DNA from: JBDROX01 sp043809645
GTDB lineage: Bacteria > Patescibacteriota > Patescibacteriia > Magasanikbacterales > UBA922
NCBI GenBank assembly: GCA_043809645.1
Contig: JBDROX010000044.1
Coordinates: forward strand, 1-64,000
Length of the DNA stretch: 64,000 bases
Reading direction: 5' to 3'
How positions within the stretch are numbered: position 1 is the stretch's first letter; every line of letters starts with the position of its first letter. Both the position numbers and the translations under genes were made by a program. The notes beneath the pieces were generated by a model. That model had not been told where the DNA came from, did no database searches, and worked only from the letters and a program-made list of their open reading frames with translations. Shown in pieces: positions 55,598-64,000 of this stretch.

Positions 55598-55686
55598 TAT
55601 TCAAAAAGTGTGGGAGAGCAGATATCCACAGATATTTTGATAAGGTACCTTGTAATGCATAGGACTGTGTGATATAGTCGGGATAT

Positions 55687-56043
55687 ATGAAAGAACAAAC
55701 ATACAATGTAGAGAATACGAGAGCACAGATGCGGAAGGGTACTTTGGATATTTCTATACTACTCATCATCTCGGAGGGACGTGTCTACGCTGGGGAGATC
55801 ATCACAAAATTGATAGATGCCAATATCATGGTGGTAGAAGGAACTCTCTATCCGCTCCTCAGTAGACTGAAGAGAATAGGGCTGGTGAGCTACGAGTGGA
55901 AGGAGTCCAAAGTAGGGCCACCAAGAAAATATTATTTTTTGACTGCAGAGGGAAAAAATGTTCTCAAGAGACTTTGCAAAACTTGGACAGAATTCAATAA
56001 GTCTATAAATACGTTAATAAAGAAATATGAAAAAAGTAATTAG
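55687..56043 (+). CDS. PadR-family transcriptional regulator
   Basis: This 118-residue protein has a winged-helix DNA-binding domain (LDISILLIISEGRVYAGEII) and the PadR signature VVEGTLYPLLSRLKRIGLVS, then PPRKYYFLTAEG. It overlaps the downstream membrane gene by 17 nt, a common arrangement in which PadR represses a stress-response membrane operon. Confidence 0.92.
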   Translation: MKEQTYNVENTRAQMRKGTLDISILLIISEGRVYAGEIITKLIDANIMVVEGTLYPLLSRLKRIGLVSYEWKESKVGPPRKYYFLTAEGKNVLKRLCKTWTEFNKSINTLIKKYEKSN

Positions 56044-58180
56044 TATAACGCTTGGCAGCGTGGTGTATAGCATGGAGGAGGATGCGTATAAAAAATTGAA
56101 TACATATCTGGAAGATATCCGGAACAATCTCGCAGGCTCTGATGACAAAGACGAGATTATAGATGACATAGAGAGTAGTATTTCAGAAAAGTTTTTTTCA
56201 AAAGATAGAGACGAGAAGACTGCCGTGACTATCGAGGATGTGGATGAGGTGATGACAGAGCTCGGTTCTGTAGACGATATTACTTCCGACGAGCCTGAAG
56301 AGGAAAAGAAAAAGACAAATAAAACTACAGACAAAGATACAGCGCATCGTAGAATGTATAGAAATCCAGACGACAAGATTCTCGGCGGAGTCGCATCTGG
56401 CATTGCAGCCTATCTCGGGATGGACGTCCTGCTCATGAGGGTGATCTTCATTGTGCTCGCGCTCCTTCCAGGTCCTGCTATTATTATATATATTATTCTA
56501 TGGATTCTCATCCCAGAGGCAGAGACAGGGTCACAGAAATTGGAAATGAAGGGTGAGCCAGTGAACCTGAATACACTCCGGGATAATATTGAAGATGGCA
56601 TAGAAAAATTAAAAAAAAAAGACAAAAGCACGTTGCGTAAAATAGCATCTGTGCCAGTAGAGATCGTTCGCATAGTTAGTAAATTTGTAATCAAAATTTT
56701 TGCAATGATTATTCCGTTCATTCGGATCATCGTAGGATTGTCTCTAATAGTCGCAGGTGGCATAGCTGTAGCAGCTGTGGTTCTAGGGGCACTTGCCCTC
56801 CTATTTGGTACTGGCCTCGATGCATTTGGTTTGGTGGGACAAGCAAATTTGTCACAGATATTTAGCTCGCGGCTAGAATGGTTCATCTTCGTAATATCGG
56901 TCGCCATGGTTGCCGTCATTCCACTCTTCCTCCTCCTCATTTCTGGAGCGGGATTGGTTGGAAAGAAGAACCCCTATACTATTGGTGGAACCATTGGGAT
57001 GTTCTTTGTGTGGATAGCAGCTATCATCATTACAGCATTCATCGGCATGCAGTACGCACCGAGAATCGTGGACGAAATTTCAAACAGACGGGAAGCTACA
57101 GAGGATCTGTCACTCGCAGAAGAGAGGAGTTATTTGGCTCTCGATCCGTTTGATAAGGTAGAATTTTCAGATGGTAATATCAAGGTCATGATAAAGAATG
57201 GGGAAAAGCATGAGGTCTACCTTCGCTCGAACCAGGATATTGATAAAAATATTTCTGTGATCTCGAAGAACAATAGACTAAAAATCAAACAAGTAAGGAA
57301 TTTTGACATCTGTATTTTTTGGAGTTGTTTTTCTAGGCAGCCGATCCAGGTCGTCGTAGTTACTCCTGACCTCCATGAATTTTCTTCGAGTGGTGAGGTA
57401 GAGGGGGTAATAGAAAAATTTGATACAGACGAATTGAAAATTGATTCTAGCGGCTCGCTACGGTTGGTCGCAGATATTTATACAAATTTTCTGGAGATAG
57501 ATAGCTCTGGTAGTAGTGATATTGTTCTGCTGGGCACTGCAGGAGATCTAGAATTCAACCTCAGTGGTTCTTCGAAAATACATGGATATGGTCTAGTGAC
57601 TCAGAGTGCAAAGGTACAATCCTCTGGATCTTCAAAGGTGAAGCTGAATGTTGATGCGAATTTAGAGGTAGATATTAGTGGGTATGGAGATGTCGAATAT
57701 CTAGGACAGCCATTGGTGGATGAGAATATTTCTGGAGCTGGCAAGGTCTCGCAGGTGTCACAGAGCAGCGCTGTGTCAGACACGTCTCTTGATTATATCT
57801 ATGAGTTGTTTACAGATTTTGATTATTTGTCTGGTAGTGCTGATATGGTGGGGGTAGAAGTTGAGATTGAGGAGGCCACTACCAGTACGGCAGATTTGAT
57901 CGGACAATCTTGTGAGAATTCTACAGACTGCCGTCTGCCAATGGAGTATGCTGTTCAGTCGAATTGTCCTTATCGTGCGGCATGTATGGATGGAACCTGC
58001 ATGGTGGTGTGTCCGCTGTGGGAGCATTCTCCGGATCCAGAGGAAAGCGTGAGCTATCCTACGCTCTGCACTGAATCGTCGGATTGTGATTGTTCTGGTT
58101 GGGATCAGGAAAGTCGATATTCATGTGAATGTGTAGATGGTGGGTGTGCTTCGGTAGTTAGTTCAGAGGATACTTTTTAG
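56027..58180 (+). CDS. Membrane protein with PspC, DUF2807-like and Cys-rich domains
   Basis: This 717-residue protein starts with a short regulatory helical region (residues 1-90, DDIESSISEKFF) and a PspC domain (about 108-165, MYRNPDDKILGGVASGIAAY). Several transmembrane helices follow (about 225-350), then an extracytoplasmic head-GIN/DUF2807-type beta helix (about 375-590, repeated SSGSS-type turns) and a C-terminal Cys-rich region (about 620-717, 14 cysteines). PspC-type proteins sense membrane stress. The added Cys-rich tail is unusual. Confidence 0.85.
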   Translation: MKKVISITLGSVVYSMEEDAYKKLNTYLEDIRNNLAGSDDKDEIIDDIESSISEKFFSKDRDEKTAVTIEDVDEVMTELGSVDDITSDEPEEEKKKTNKTTDKDTAHRRMYRNPDDKILGGVASGIAAYLGMDVLLMRVIFIVLALLPGPAIIIYIILWILIPEAETGSQKLEMKGEPVNLNTLRDNIEDGIEKLKKKDKSTLRKIASVPVEIVRIVSKFVIKIFAMIIPFIRIIVGLSLIVAGGIAVAAVVLGALALLFGTGLDAFGLVGQANLSQIFSSRLEWFIFVISVAMVAVIPLFLLLISGAGLVGKKNPYTIGGTIGMFFVWIAAIIITAFIGMQYAPRIVDEISNRREATEDLSLAEERSYLALDPFDKVEFSDGNIKVMIKNGEKHEVYLRSNQDIDKNISVISKNNRLKIKQVRNFDICIFWSCFSRQPIQVVVVTPDLHEFSSSGEVEGVIEKFDTDELKIDSSGSLRLVADIYTNFLEIDSSGSSDIVLLGTAGDLEFNLSGSSKIHGYGLVTQSAKVQSSGSSKVKLNVDANLEVDISGYGDVEYLGQPLVDENISGAGKVSQVSQSSAVSDTSLDYIYELFTDFDYLSGSADMVGVEVEIEEATTSTADLIGQSCENSTDCRLPMEYAVQSNCPYRAACMDGTCMVVCPLWEHSPDPEESVSYPTLCTESSDCDCSGWDQESRYSCECVDGGCASVVSSEDTF

Positions 58181-58220
58181 ACTTTTTATTCATAGAGTTG
58201 GGAACATGTGATATCTTGTT

Positions 58221-58253
58221 AAAAAATTCGCCATATTGGCGGTTTTTTTTATT
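58221..58253. terminator. Terminator after the PspC gene
   Basis: The stem TTCGCC/GGCGG.. with an 8-T run. Confidence 0.8.
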
Positions 58254-58302
58254 TTGTAGGCATCCTCTTTTGGTGATATAGTATCTTTATAAAAAATGTA
58301 GT

Positions 58303-59922
58303 ATGTCACAGATATTTACCATTTGGTTTTTTCCACTAGTGTTTGTGTTTGGATCAGTTTTTTTTGTCTTTGTTATCTGGTGGCTTATTCGCCACGGGAG
58401 GGCTATTGCAAAAGTTTTTTTGTCCATTGGAAAATCAATTGTAGTTGCAGTCAAAAAAAATCCTGAGGTAAAAAAAATAAATAATAGGTATCCCAGAATC
58501 ATTCATTTTTTTCAAAATTGTTTCAACAAAAAGCATTTTTTTGGTTGGCCAATGACATGGCTGATTATTGTGCTATTTTTTTTACTCCTGCACCTCTTTG
58601 GGGTTACACAGTCAGTGCTTGATTCTGGACTCGTGGTTGGGGCAGATATTCGTATCGCACAATTGATGGCCGTGTTCCGTTCGGCACAATTTACCAATAT
58701 CTTTTTGTGGGTAACACTCCTTGGGAGTTGGCAGCTCATCGTTGCTGGCGGGTTGGTAGTTGGGCTCGTGTTGTGGGCAAGAGGAAGAAAGATATATATT
58801 GGAGCTCTGTACCTGGGACTTCTGGCCTGCTCGGTAACCGTATATCTGGGAAAGATCATGATCCATCGAGATCGTTCACTATTATCTTTTTATGATGAAT
58901 CATCGTTTTCTTTTCCCAGTGGGCATGCCGCCATGTCGATGATGCTCTATGGTTTTGTTGCGTATGCTCTTTTGAAATATCTTCGTTCAAAAAAAATGCA
59001 AAGTCTTGCTCTGTTGGCAGGGATATGTGTGGTTGGATTGGTTGGTTTTAGTCGTATCTATCTTTGTGTCCATTATATCAGTGATGTGTGGGCTGGATAT
59101 ATATTGGGACTATTTTGGCTCATCAGTTCTATTGGGCTTGTTTCATATCTGAAATCCAAAAATCTTCCGCAATGGCTGGAGCATAAAAAAATGCATCCAA
59201 AGAGTAAACAGACCGCGCGCATTCTTCTGGCGATTTATCTTGTTGCATATATTGGGATTGGTTTGCAGTACGATCCACACCTCACTGTTGCGGAACATGT
59301 GCTTGCTCGTATGGTGGCTGCAGAGAATATCCCTTCTCTTTTTCCAGAATCACTTCCTCAATTTTCAGAAACGTTGACTGGCATGGCACAGGAGCCATTG
59401 AGTTTTGTAGTGATTACAAAGGACATGAATGGACTTCTCAGTGCAATGAAATCAGCGGGCTGGTACACCGCAGATACGGTCACGCCTGCTACAACCTGGC
59501 AAGCACTCAAAAGCGCAATAAAGAATGAGTCATATGTGAGTGCGCCGATGACCCCATCATTTTGGAATGCGCAGGTTCATAGTGTTGGTTTTGAGCAACC
59601 AACAGAGACACAGACATTTCGTCAGCGTCATCACACCAGATTTTGGGATACTGGGTACGAAACAGCATTTGGAGAGAAGATTTTTGTGGCCACAGCAAGC
59701 CTGGATCAGGGCATCAAGTGGGGGATTACACATGCAATTAATCCTGATATCGACACGGAACGAGAATTTTTGTTTTCTTCTCTTCAATCTGCAGGGCGCA
59801 TCATATCGAGTGAAAAAATTCAATTTATCGCGCCACGACTCGGCACCAATTTTGCTGGGGATCCTTTTTTTACCGATGGCAAGGTGTATGTGCTGCACCT
59901 TGTGGCAGAGTCGTCTTCTTAA
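58303..59922 (+). CDS. PAP2-family phosphatase fused to an LssY C-terminal domain
   Basis: This 539-residue protein has six to seven helices with PAP2 motifs: KIMIHRDRS (C1), SFPSGHAAMSM (C2) and SRIYLCVHYISDVWAG (C3). From about residue 330 it has the soluble LssY_C-like domain (SFVVITKDMNGLLSAMKSAG WY region, RHHTRFW). Such proteins are thought to dephosphorylate undecaprenyl or other lipid phosphates at the outer face. It converges with recQ, overlapping by 4 nt. Confidence 0.88.
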   Translation: MSQIFTIWFFPLVFVFGSVFFVFVIWWLIRHGRAIAKVFLSIGKSIVVAVKKNPEVKKINNRYPRIIHFFQNCFNKKHFFGWPMTWLIIVLFFLLLHLFGVTQSVLDSGLVVGADIRIAQLMAVFRSAQFTNIFLWVTLLGSWQLIVAGGLVVGLVLWARGRKIYIGALYLGLLACSVTVYLGKIMIHRDRSLLSFYDESSFSFPSGHAAMSMMLYGFVAYALLKYLRSKKMQSLALLAGICVVGLVGFSRIYLCVHYISDVWAGYILGLFWLISSIGLVSYLKSKNLPQWLEHKKMHPKSKQTARILLAIYLVAYIGIGLQYDPHLTVAEHVLARMVAAENIPSLFPESLPQFSETLTGMAQEPLSFVVITKDMNGLLSAMKSAGWYTADTVTPATTWQALKSAIKNESYVSAPMTPSFWNAQVHSVGFEQPTETQTFRQRHHTRFWDTGYETAFGEKIFVATASLDQGIKWGITHAINPDIDTEREFLFSSLQSAGRIISSEKIQFIAPRLGTNFAGDPFFTDGKVYVLHLVAESSS

Positions 59923-62069
59923 TCATACCGCACAATACCTCTTTCATTGTTGACCCGATAGTGTGCGATCGCGAGCTTTAGCTTGTGATAATCGAACTTT
60001 CCATCAAAACGCTCGTGGAGCGTTTTTAGTTTTTTTGGAACCCCTTTTTCTTTCAGGGACTCGATGATTTTTTTCAGATCATGTCGATCAATAAATTTTG
60101 AAATATCTATATCATGACCTTTTTCATACATGTCTGCTAGGTGGCCGTAGATAGTCTGCTCTGAGAGGTTTCTTTCTCTGGCAATCTGTGGGACGGGCAT
60201 GTTTTGTCTGAAGTATGCATAGGTGACTTCCTGCGTTGTGCCTTGGATTTTCTTTCCACCCTTATCCCGCTCCTTCATATATGCTGTGATGGCATCAATG
60301 AATTGATTTCCGTATGATGCATACTTCTTGTCGCCAACGCCAGAGATCTGTTTCATAGATTCCTCTGTGATCGGCATGTCTGCAGCCATAGCATCGAGCG
60401 TGGAATCATTGAAGACCAGGTATGGTGGAATATTGAGCTTATGAGCAATAGACTTTCTCAGCTCTCGGAGTCTGTCAAAGAGTTCTTCTTCTGCTTCTTT
60501 TCTCTTTGAGACCACACGGCCTTTTCTGGTGTGCTCCAGTGCTCGGTCTTCGATCGATGCAATCGTAACGAATTGGACATTTCTATTTCCTAACAGCACT
60601 TCCTTTCCAATATCTGTTAATGTGAGTGCATTTCCTCTGTCATAGGCTATTCCAACCAGGCCCATATTGAGCATTTGGAGAATATATTGTTGCCAGTGAG
60701 GTGAAGACATATCTTTTCCTTTTCCGTATGTTTTGATCGTATTAAATCCATGACTCATCACATCATACTTTTCCGAACCACGGAGGATGTCGATCAGCAT
60801 GCCAGCAGCCACAGACTCCTTTGTTCGTGCAATAGCTGACAAGGCTATTTGCGCGATTCTGGAGCCATCAAAGAGTTCTGGGGGATTCTCACACACATCG
60901 CAGTTATTGCAGTTTTCTTCTTGCCCTTCGTCAAAATAGGAGAGCAATATTTTTCTTCTGCAGATCAGCGCGTCGGCATACTGTTGCATGCGTTCGAGCT
61001 TTGCAATTTGGAGATCTGGCTGTCCGCTTTCAATAGCAAATTTTTTCAGGAGTACTACATCTGCCAGTGTGTAGAAGAGGAGTGTGTCGCTCGGAAGTCC
61101 GTCGCGTCCGGCTCTCCCGATTTCTTGATAGTACCCTTCAATATTTTTTGGCAAATTATGATGAATGACAAAGCGAACATTCGACTTATCTATTCCCATA
61201 CCAAAGGCAATGGTGGCCACAATGATATCTGTGCGTCCATGGATGAAGTCCTCTTGAACAGATGTTCTCTCGTGGGATTGCATGCCAGCGTGGTAGTAGG
61301 CTGCACTTATGTTTTCAGCCACCAGAGCATCGGCTACGCGTTCTGTCTGCTTTCTACTGAGGCAGTAGATGATACCAGACTCTCCTGGTCTTCTTTTGAC
61401 AAAATGAATAATTTTTTCCTTTCGCTTTCTGGCTGGGAGGACAGTCAGTTTGAGATTTGGTCTGTCAAAGGAGGAGATGAAGATCTCTGGATGTTGCAGC
61501 GAGAGCTGGTAGACAATATCTTTTCGGGTGAGCTTGTCAGCTGTGGCAGTGAGGGCAATCACAGGCACCTTTGGGAACGATGCCTTTATCTTCCTCAGCT
61601 GGGTATATTCTCTTCGAAAATCATGACCCCACGACGAGATACAATGGGCTTCATCTATAGCAAAGAGGCTAATATCTAGTTCATGAAGGAAATATTGAAA
61701 ATCCTCAGACACCAGCTTTTCTGGTGACACATAGAGGAGCTTCACCTCACCACTTTTTGCACCATCCATGATGTCTCGCACCTCTGCTGGGTGGACACTG
61801 CTGTTGATATACGCGGCACGCACACCATTTTCGACCAGCCCCTCTACCTGGTCTTTCATCAGGGCAATGAGCGGAGACACCACAATAGTCACGCCTGGCA
61901 TGAGGATGCCTGGCAGCTGGTAACATAGTGACTTTCCTCCACCTGTTGGCATCAGAACCACAGTGTCTTTCCCATCCAGCACAGCCTGAATAATGTCCTC
62001 CTGCATAGGACGGAAGGAGTTGAAGCCAAAATATTTCTTTAATGTTTGTTTTGCGTCTTGAATCGTCAT
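59919..62069 (-). CDS. recQ: ATP-dependent DNA helicase RecQ
   Basis: This 716-residue protein has the helicase core: FNSFRPMQEDIIQAVLDGKD, Walker A MPTGGGKSLCYQLP, the DEAH box FAIDEAHCISSWG (near residue 143), ATADKLTR and GMGIDKSNVRFVIHHNLPKN. It then has the zinc and RQC region with four cysteines (CRRK and CNNCDVC) and a C-terminal HRDC-type domain (LRELRKSIAHKLNIPPYLVF). Family length is about 600; extra C-terminal helix-turn-helix-like sequence (QTIYGHLADMYEKG) extends it. It unwinds DNA in recombination and repair. Confidence 0.95.
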   Translation of the reverse strand: MTIQDAKQTLKKYFGFNSFRPMQEDIIQAVLDGKDTVVLMPTGGGKSLCYQLPGILMPGVTIVVSPLIALMKDQVEGLVENGVRAAYINSSVHPAEVRDIMDGAKSGEVKLLYVSPEKLVSEDFQYFLHELDISLFAIDEAHCISSWGHDFRREYTQLRKIKASFPKVPVIALTATADKLTRKDIVYQLSLQHPEIFISSFDRPNLKLTVLPARKRKEKIIHFVKRRPGESGIIYCLSRKQTERVADALVAENISAAYYHAGMQSHERTSVQEDFIHGRTDIIVATIAFGMGIDKSNVRFVIHHNLPKNIEGYYQEIGRAGRDGLPSDTLLFYTLADVVLLKKFAIESGQPDLQIAKLERMQQYADALICRRKILLSYFDEGQEENCNNCDVCENPPELFDGSRIAQIALSAIARTKESVAAGMLIDILRGSEKYDVMSHGFNTIKTYGKGKDMSSPHWQQYILQMLNMGLVGIAYDRGNALTLTDIGKEVLLGNRNVQFVTIASIEDRALEHTRKGRVVSKRKEAEEELFDRLRELRKSIAHKLNIPPYLVFNDSTLDAMAADMPITEESMKQISGVGDKKYASYGNQFIDAITAYMKERDKGGKKIQGTTQEVTYAYFRQNMPVPQIARERNLSEQTIYGHLADMYEKGHDIDISKFIDRHDLKKIIESLKEKGVPKKLKTLHERFDGKFDYHKLKLAIAHYRVNNERGIVRYD

Positions 62070-62302
62070 GAGAAGAGGTTTTCTTTTTCTTTCTTTGAAA
62101 GTTGTTTTATTTCATACTCTCGTTTCGTCGCAGTACTTCTGTCTTTGCACTGCTCTGTATACACGAGTTCAAAAGGGAGACGCGCGCGGACGTATTTTGA
62201 TCCTGTTCCAGCTCTGTGCATTTCCAATCTTTTCTCTAGATCCCGGGCAATGCCGGTGTAGAGGGAGGAGTCTGCGCATTTTATGATGTAGAGGGTGTAC
62301 AT
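62066..62302 (-). CDS. GIY-YIG nuclease domain protein (UPF0213 type)
   Basis: From ATG 62302 this is a 78-residue protein with the nuclease core MYTLYIIKCADSSLYTGIAR (GIY-YIG variant), RLEMHRAGTGSKYVRARLPF and the ELVYTE...REYEIKQLSKKEK tail. An in-frame extension to 62383 has no homology. Its stop overlaps the recQ start by 4 nt (ATGA), implying coupling. The function of this small family is unknown; it may act on DNA structures. Confidence 0.9.
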   Translation of the reverse strand: MYTLYIIKCADSSLYTGIARDLEKRLEMHRAGTGSKYVRARLPFELVYTEQCKDRSTATKREYEIKQLSKKEKENLFS

Positions 62303-62400
62303 AGTTGGGGTATTGTAGCAGAGGGAGGGATTTTTGCATATTTTGATGAGTATGCGTCCTTGTTTTGGTCGGTATTGTTTCATGGTACAATATAGGGACT

Positions 62401-62805
62401 ATGAAAAAAATAGAAAACAAAAATTTTCCAAAAGGTGAGATTGTGATATATAAGGCAAAAGACGGCGATATTGAATTGAAAGTAAAGCTCGAAAAAGAAA
62501 CAATTTGGCTGGATGCTCATCAAATAGCGTTAATTTTTGATGTCAATCGTCCAGCCATTGTTAAGCATGTCAATAATATTTACAAGACAAGTGAGTTGGA
62601 TAAAGAAGCAACCTGTTCCATTTTGGAACAGGTTGCAACCGATGGAAAAGTATATTAAACCAGGTGTCCGGAAATTCCGGATAGCTCAGGCGGAAGGGTG
62701 AAAATCAATGACAATGCACTCGTCGCATTAGCTCTTTTGGTTGCCGAGAGTCGGGCAAAGGATAAGGATGTGATGATCGCGCTTATTACGAATTTGTTGG
62801 GCTAA
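62401..62805 (+). pseudogene. RhuM/Fic-type gene with internal deletion and stop
   Basis: Residues 1-85 are the RhuM-like N-terminus (IYKAKDGDIELKVKLEKETI, WLDAHQIALIFDVNRPAIVK, ATCSILEQVATDGKVY). TAA at 62656-62658 follows, then in the same frame the sequence GGRVKINDNALVALALLVAE and SRAKDKDVMIALITNLLG, which is the C-terminus of the Fic domain found in such fusions. The middle, normally more than 150 residues, is missing. The deletion kept the frame, but a new stop lies at the join. The small N-terminal piece could still act as a DNA-binding or regulatory fragment. Confidence 0.75.
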
Positions 62806-62815
62806 TTCTCTCACT

Positions 62816-62849
62816 AAAAATCCGTTCGAAAGAGCGGATTTTTTTGATT
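62816..62849. terminator. Terminator, identical in core to the one at 63522-63551
   Basis: The stem AAATCCG...CGGATTT with loop TTCGAAAGAG is followed by a T run. A 27-nt core is repeated at 63522-63551. Confidence 0.85.
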
Positions 62850-62875
62850 GACCCTAGGGTGGGGGGTGGTATAAT
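62848..62875 (+). promoter_or_regulatory. Promoter of the antirepressor-like gene
   Basis: -35 TTGACC (62848-62853), 16-nt spacer, -10 TATAAT (62870-62875), only 9 nt before the ATG at 62885, so the mRNA would be nearly leaderless. Confidence 0.65.
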
Positions 62876-62884
62876 TTTTATACA

Positions 62885-63496
62885 TATGCCAAATCAACAT
62901 ACAAATAAAGCAATAGTTCTTTTTGAAGAAACTCCTGTCCGTAGAAAATGGGTTGAAAAAGAAGAAAAATGGTATTTTTCTATTGTTGATGTTATTACTG
63001 TTTTGACAGAGAGTAAGGATCCTTCTGGGTATATTAAAGATATGAAACGTCGAGATGAAGGAATTTCCGAAGGGTGGGGGCAAATTGCCACCCCCCTTGT
63101 ATTAGAGACAAAAGGAGGTCCACAAAAAGTAAATTGTGCTCATGTAGAGGATATTTTTCGAATTATTCAGTCAATTCCGTCAAAAAAAGCCGAGCCTTTT
63201 AAGTTGTGGCTGGCTAAGGTTGGCTATGAAAGGATTTGAAAAATCTTGATAATGAAAATTTGCGCGATGCCATGACTGAAGCGGAATTGCTTTTTACAGC
63301 ACTCGCAGAATTATCAACTACGCAGATTGCTAAAAAAGACGAGGCAAAAGGCTATGATGAGAATGCCAAGTCGGCTAAAAAGGGCGGCGGGATCGCCAAA
63401 AATGCCAGACAGCAGCTGGAAGAGGCGACTGGAGAGAGTGTTGTGAATGATGAGAATTATTTGGCGTCTGGTGGAGATACGATGAAGTTGGAATAA
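62885..63496 (+). pseudogene. BRO/antirepressor-type gene with internal deletion and frameshift
   Basis: The first 118 codons (62885-63238) encode a BRO-N-like domain (TPVRRKWVEKEEKWYFSIVD, PSGYIKDMKRRDEG, AHVEDIFRIIQSIPSKKAEP, FKLWLAKVGYERI). TGA follows. The C-terminal part continues in another frame (about 63236-63496): ENLRDAMTEAELLFTALAEL, DEAKGYDENAKSAKKGGGIA and ESVVNDENYL. Related full-length proteins have about 80-90 residues between the two parts, so a deletion joined the ends and shifted the frame. The promoter is intact. Confidence 0.75.
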
Positions 63497-63521
63497 TAGT
63501 TTAAGAGATTTTCTGTAACAG

Positions 63522-63551
63522 AAATCCGTTCGAAAGAGCGGATTTTTTGAT
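63522..63551. terminator. Terminator, second copy of the 62816-62849 type
   Basis: The same 27-nt core as the terminator 716 nt upstream, with a shorter T run. Confidence 0.85.
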
Positions 63552-63587
63552 GTATACTATACGCTCTACACTGTACAAATATATATT

Positions 63588-64000
63588 ATGGATATTATCT
63601 CTCTCCTCCTCATCGCACTATCTCTGGCGCTCGATGCCTCTGCAGTGTCACTGGCAACTGGAGCCGGCCATATGCGCATTACATACGGGCGATCATTGTT
63701 TATCGCGTGCATGTTCGGTCTGTTTCAGTTTGGTATGCCGCTCCTAGGGTATCTCTTTGGCTTCCAGTTCGCCGGCATTGTGGAGACGTACGCCCACTGG
63801 ATTGCATTTGGACTGCTTTCCTCTATAGGCGTCCGGATGGTCTATCTGGCGTTTTCTAGAGATGCGACAGAGCAGACTGCGCACAAGAAAAATATCTTTC
63901 ACCTCTCTGTACTCCTACTCTTGGCTCTGGCGACCAGTATTGATGCGTTTGTGGTCGGTATTACATTTGCTTTTTTGGACGTTGCTATTTTTTCTGCCTC
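63588..64000 (+). CDS. MntP/YebN-like manganese exporter (partial, runs off the window)
   Basis: From ATG 63588 the 137 visible codons encode hydrophobic helices with the family repeats ALSLALDASAVSLATGAG and ALATSIDAFVVGITFAF, two internally related LDA-type motifs of MntP/DUF204 exporters. The 3' end is outside the window. Expected role: Mn(II) efflux. Confidence 0.85.
   Translation, partial: MDIISLLLIALSLALDASAVSLATGAGHMRITYGRSLFIACMFGLFQFGMPLLGYLFGFQFAGIVETYAHWIAFGLLSSIGVRMVYLAFSRDATEQTAHKKNIFHLSVLLLLALATSIDAFVVGITFAFLDVAIFSA

Overview
The window looks like a chromosome segment of a Patescibacteria (Candidate Phyla Radiation) bacterium using the standard bacterial code. This is inferred from the gene set: RNase J, a surface domain and lipoproteins typical of the group, small antirepressor-like genes, four-helix-bundle (S23) genes, short intergenic spaces, and a complete UMP plus dTMP pathway of the kind kept by less reduced lineages. 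The exact lineage cannot be named from sequence alone. Promoters are strikingly uniform: TTGACA, a 17-nt spacer, then a TATANT-like -10.

Region 1 (1-6830) is accessory. A nonsense-mutated IS110-family element with a candidate bridge RNA (1-1352) abuts an integron-type cassette array without integrase (1385-5776). The array holds six single-gene cassettes on the minus strand (membrane-anchored protein, FtsK/VirD4-like ATPase, HAD phosphatase, Nudix hydrolase, membrane protein, cupin) separated by five attC-like sites. The R boxes co-vary between the two ends of each cassette, and each cassette carries its own additional terminal inverted repeat, which classical cassettes do not have. Next come a duplicated piece of the pyrF 3' end and a frameshifted FkbM methyltransferase.

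Region 2 (6834-22073, minus strand) is a pyrimidine block: pyrB, pyrI, a dihydroorotase/carbamoyltransferase fusion and a PyrD-PyrE-PyrF fusion (UMP synthesis), then gatB, and a dTMP set (dCMP deaminase, P-loop kinase, dUTPase, thymidylate synthase, DHFR, dTMP kinase). Carbamoyl-phosphate synthase is not in the window.

Region 3 (22184-31396, minus) carries translation, transcription and secretion genes (rplA, rplK, nusG, secE), lactate dehydrogenase, lipoproteins, a GC-richer inserted module with a palindromic promoter (27450-28760), two S23-type genes (one dead), and gyrB interrupted by one in-frame amber codon.

Region 4 (31545-44906) holds rodA, rplY, a DUF3048 protein, prmC-prfA-rpmE, secG, an oligopeptide-binding protein, tRNA-Leu, RNase J, trpS and tRNA-Asn. 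Region 5 (45077-64000) holds a copper-handling operon, a cell-wall LCP protein, an ECF sigma factor with its neighbourhood, VKOR and DoxX-like redox membrane proteins, a cold-shock gene with a long structured leader, a kinase-like protein, a PadR/PspC pair, PAP2-LssY, recQ, a GIY-YIG nuclease, two antirepressor-like genes with internal deletions, and the start of a MntP-type exporter.
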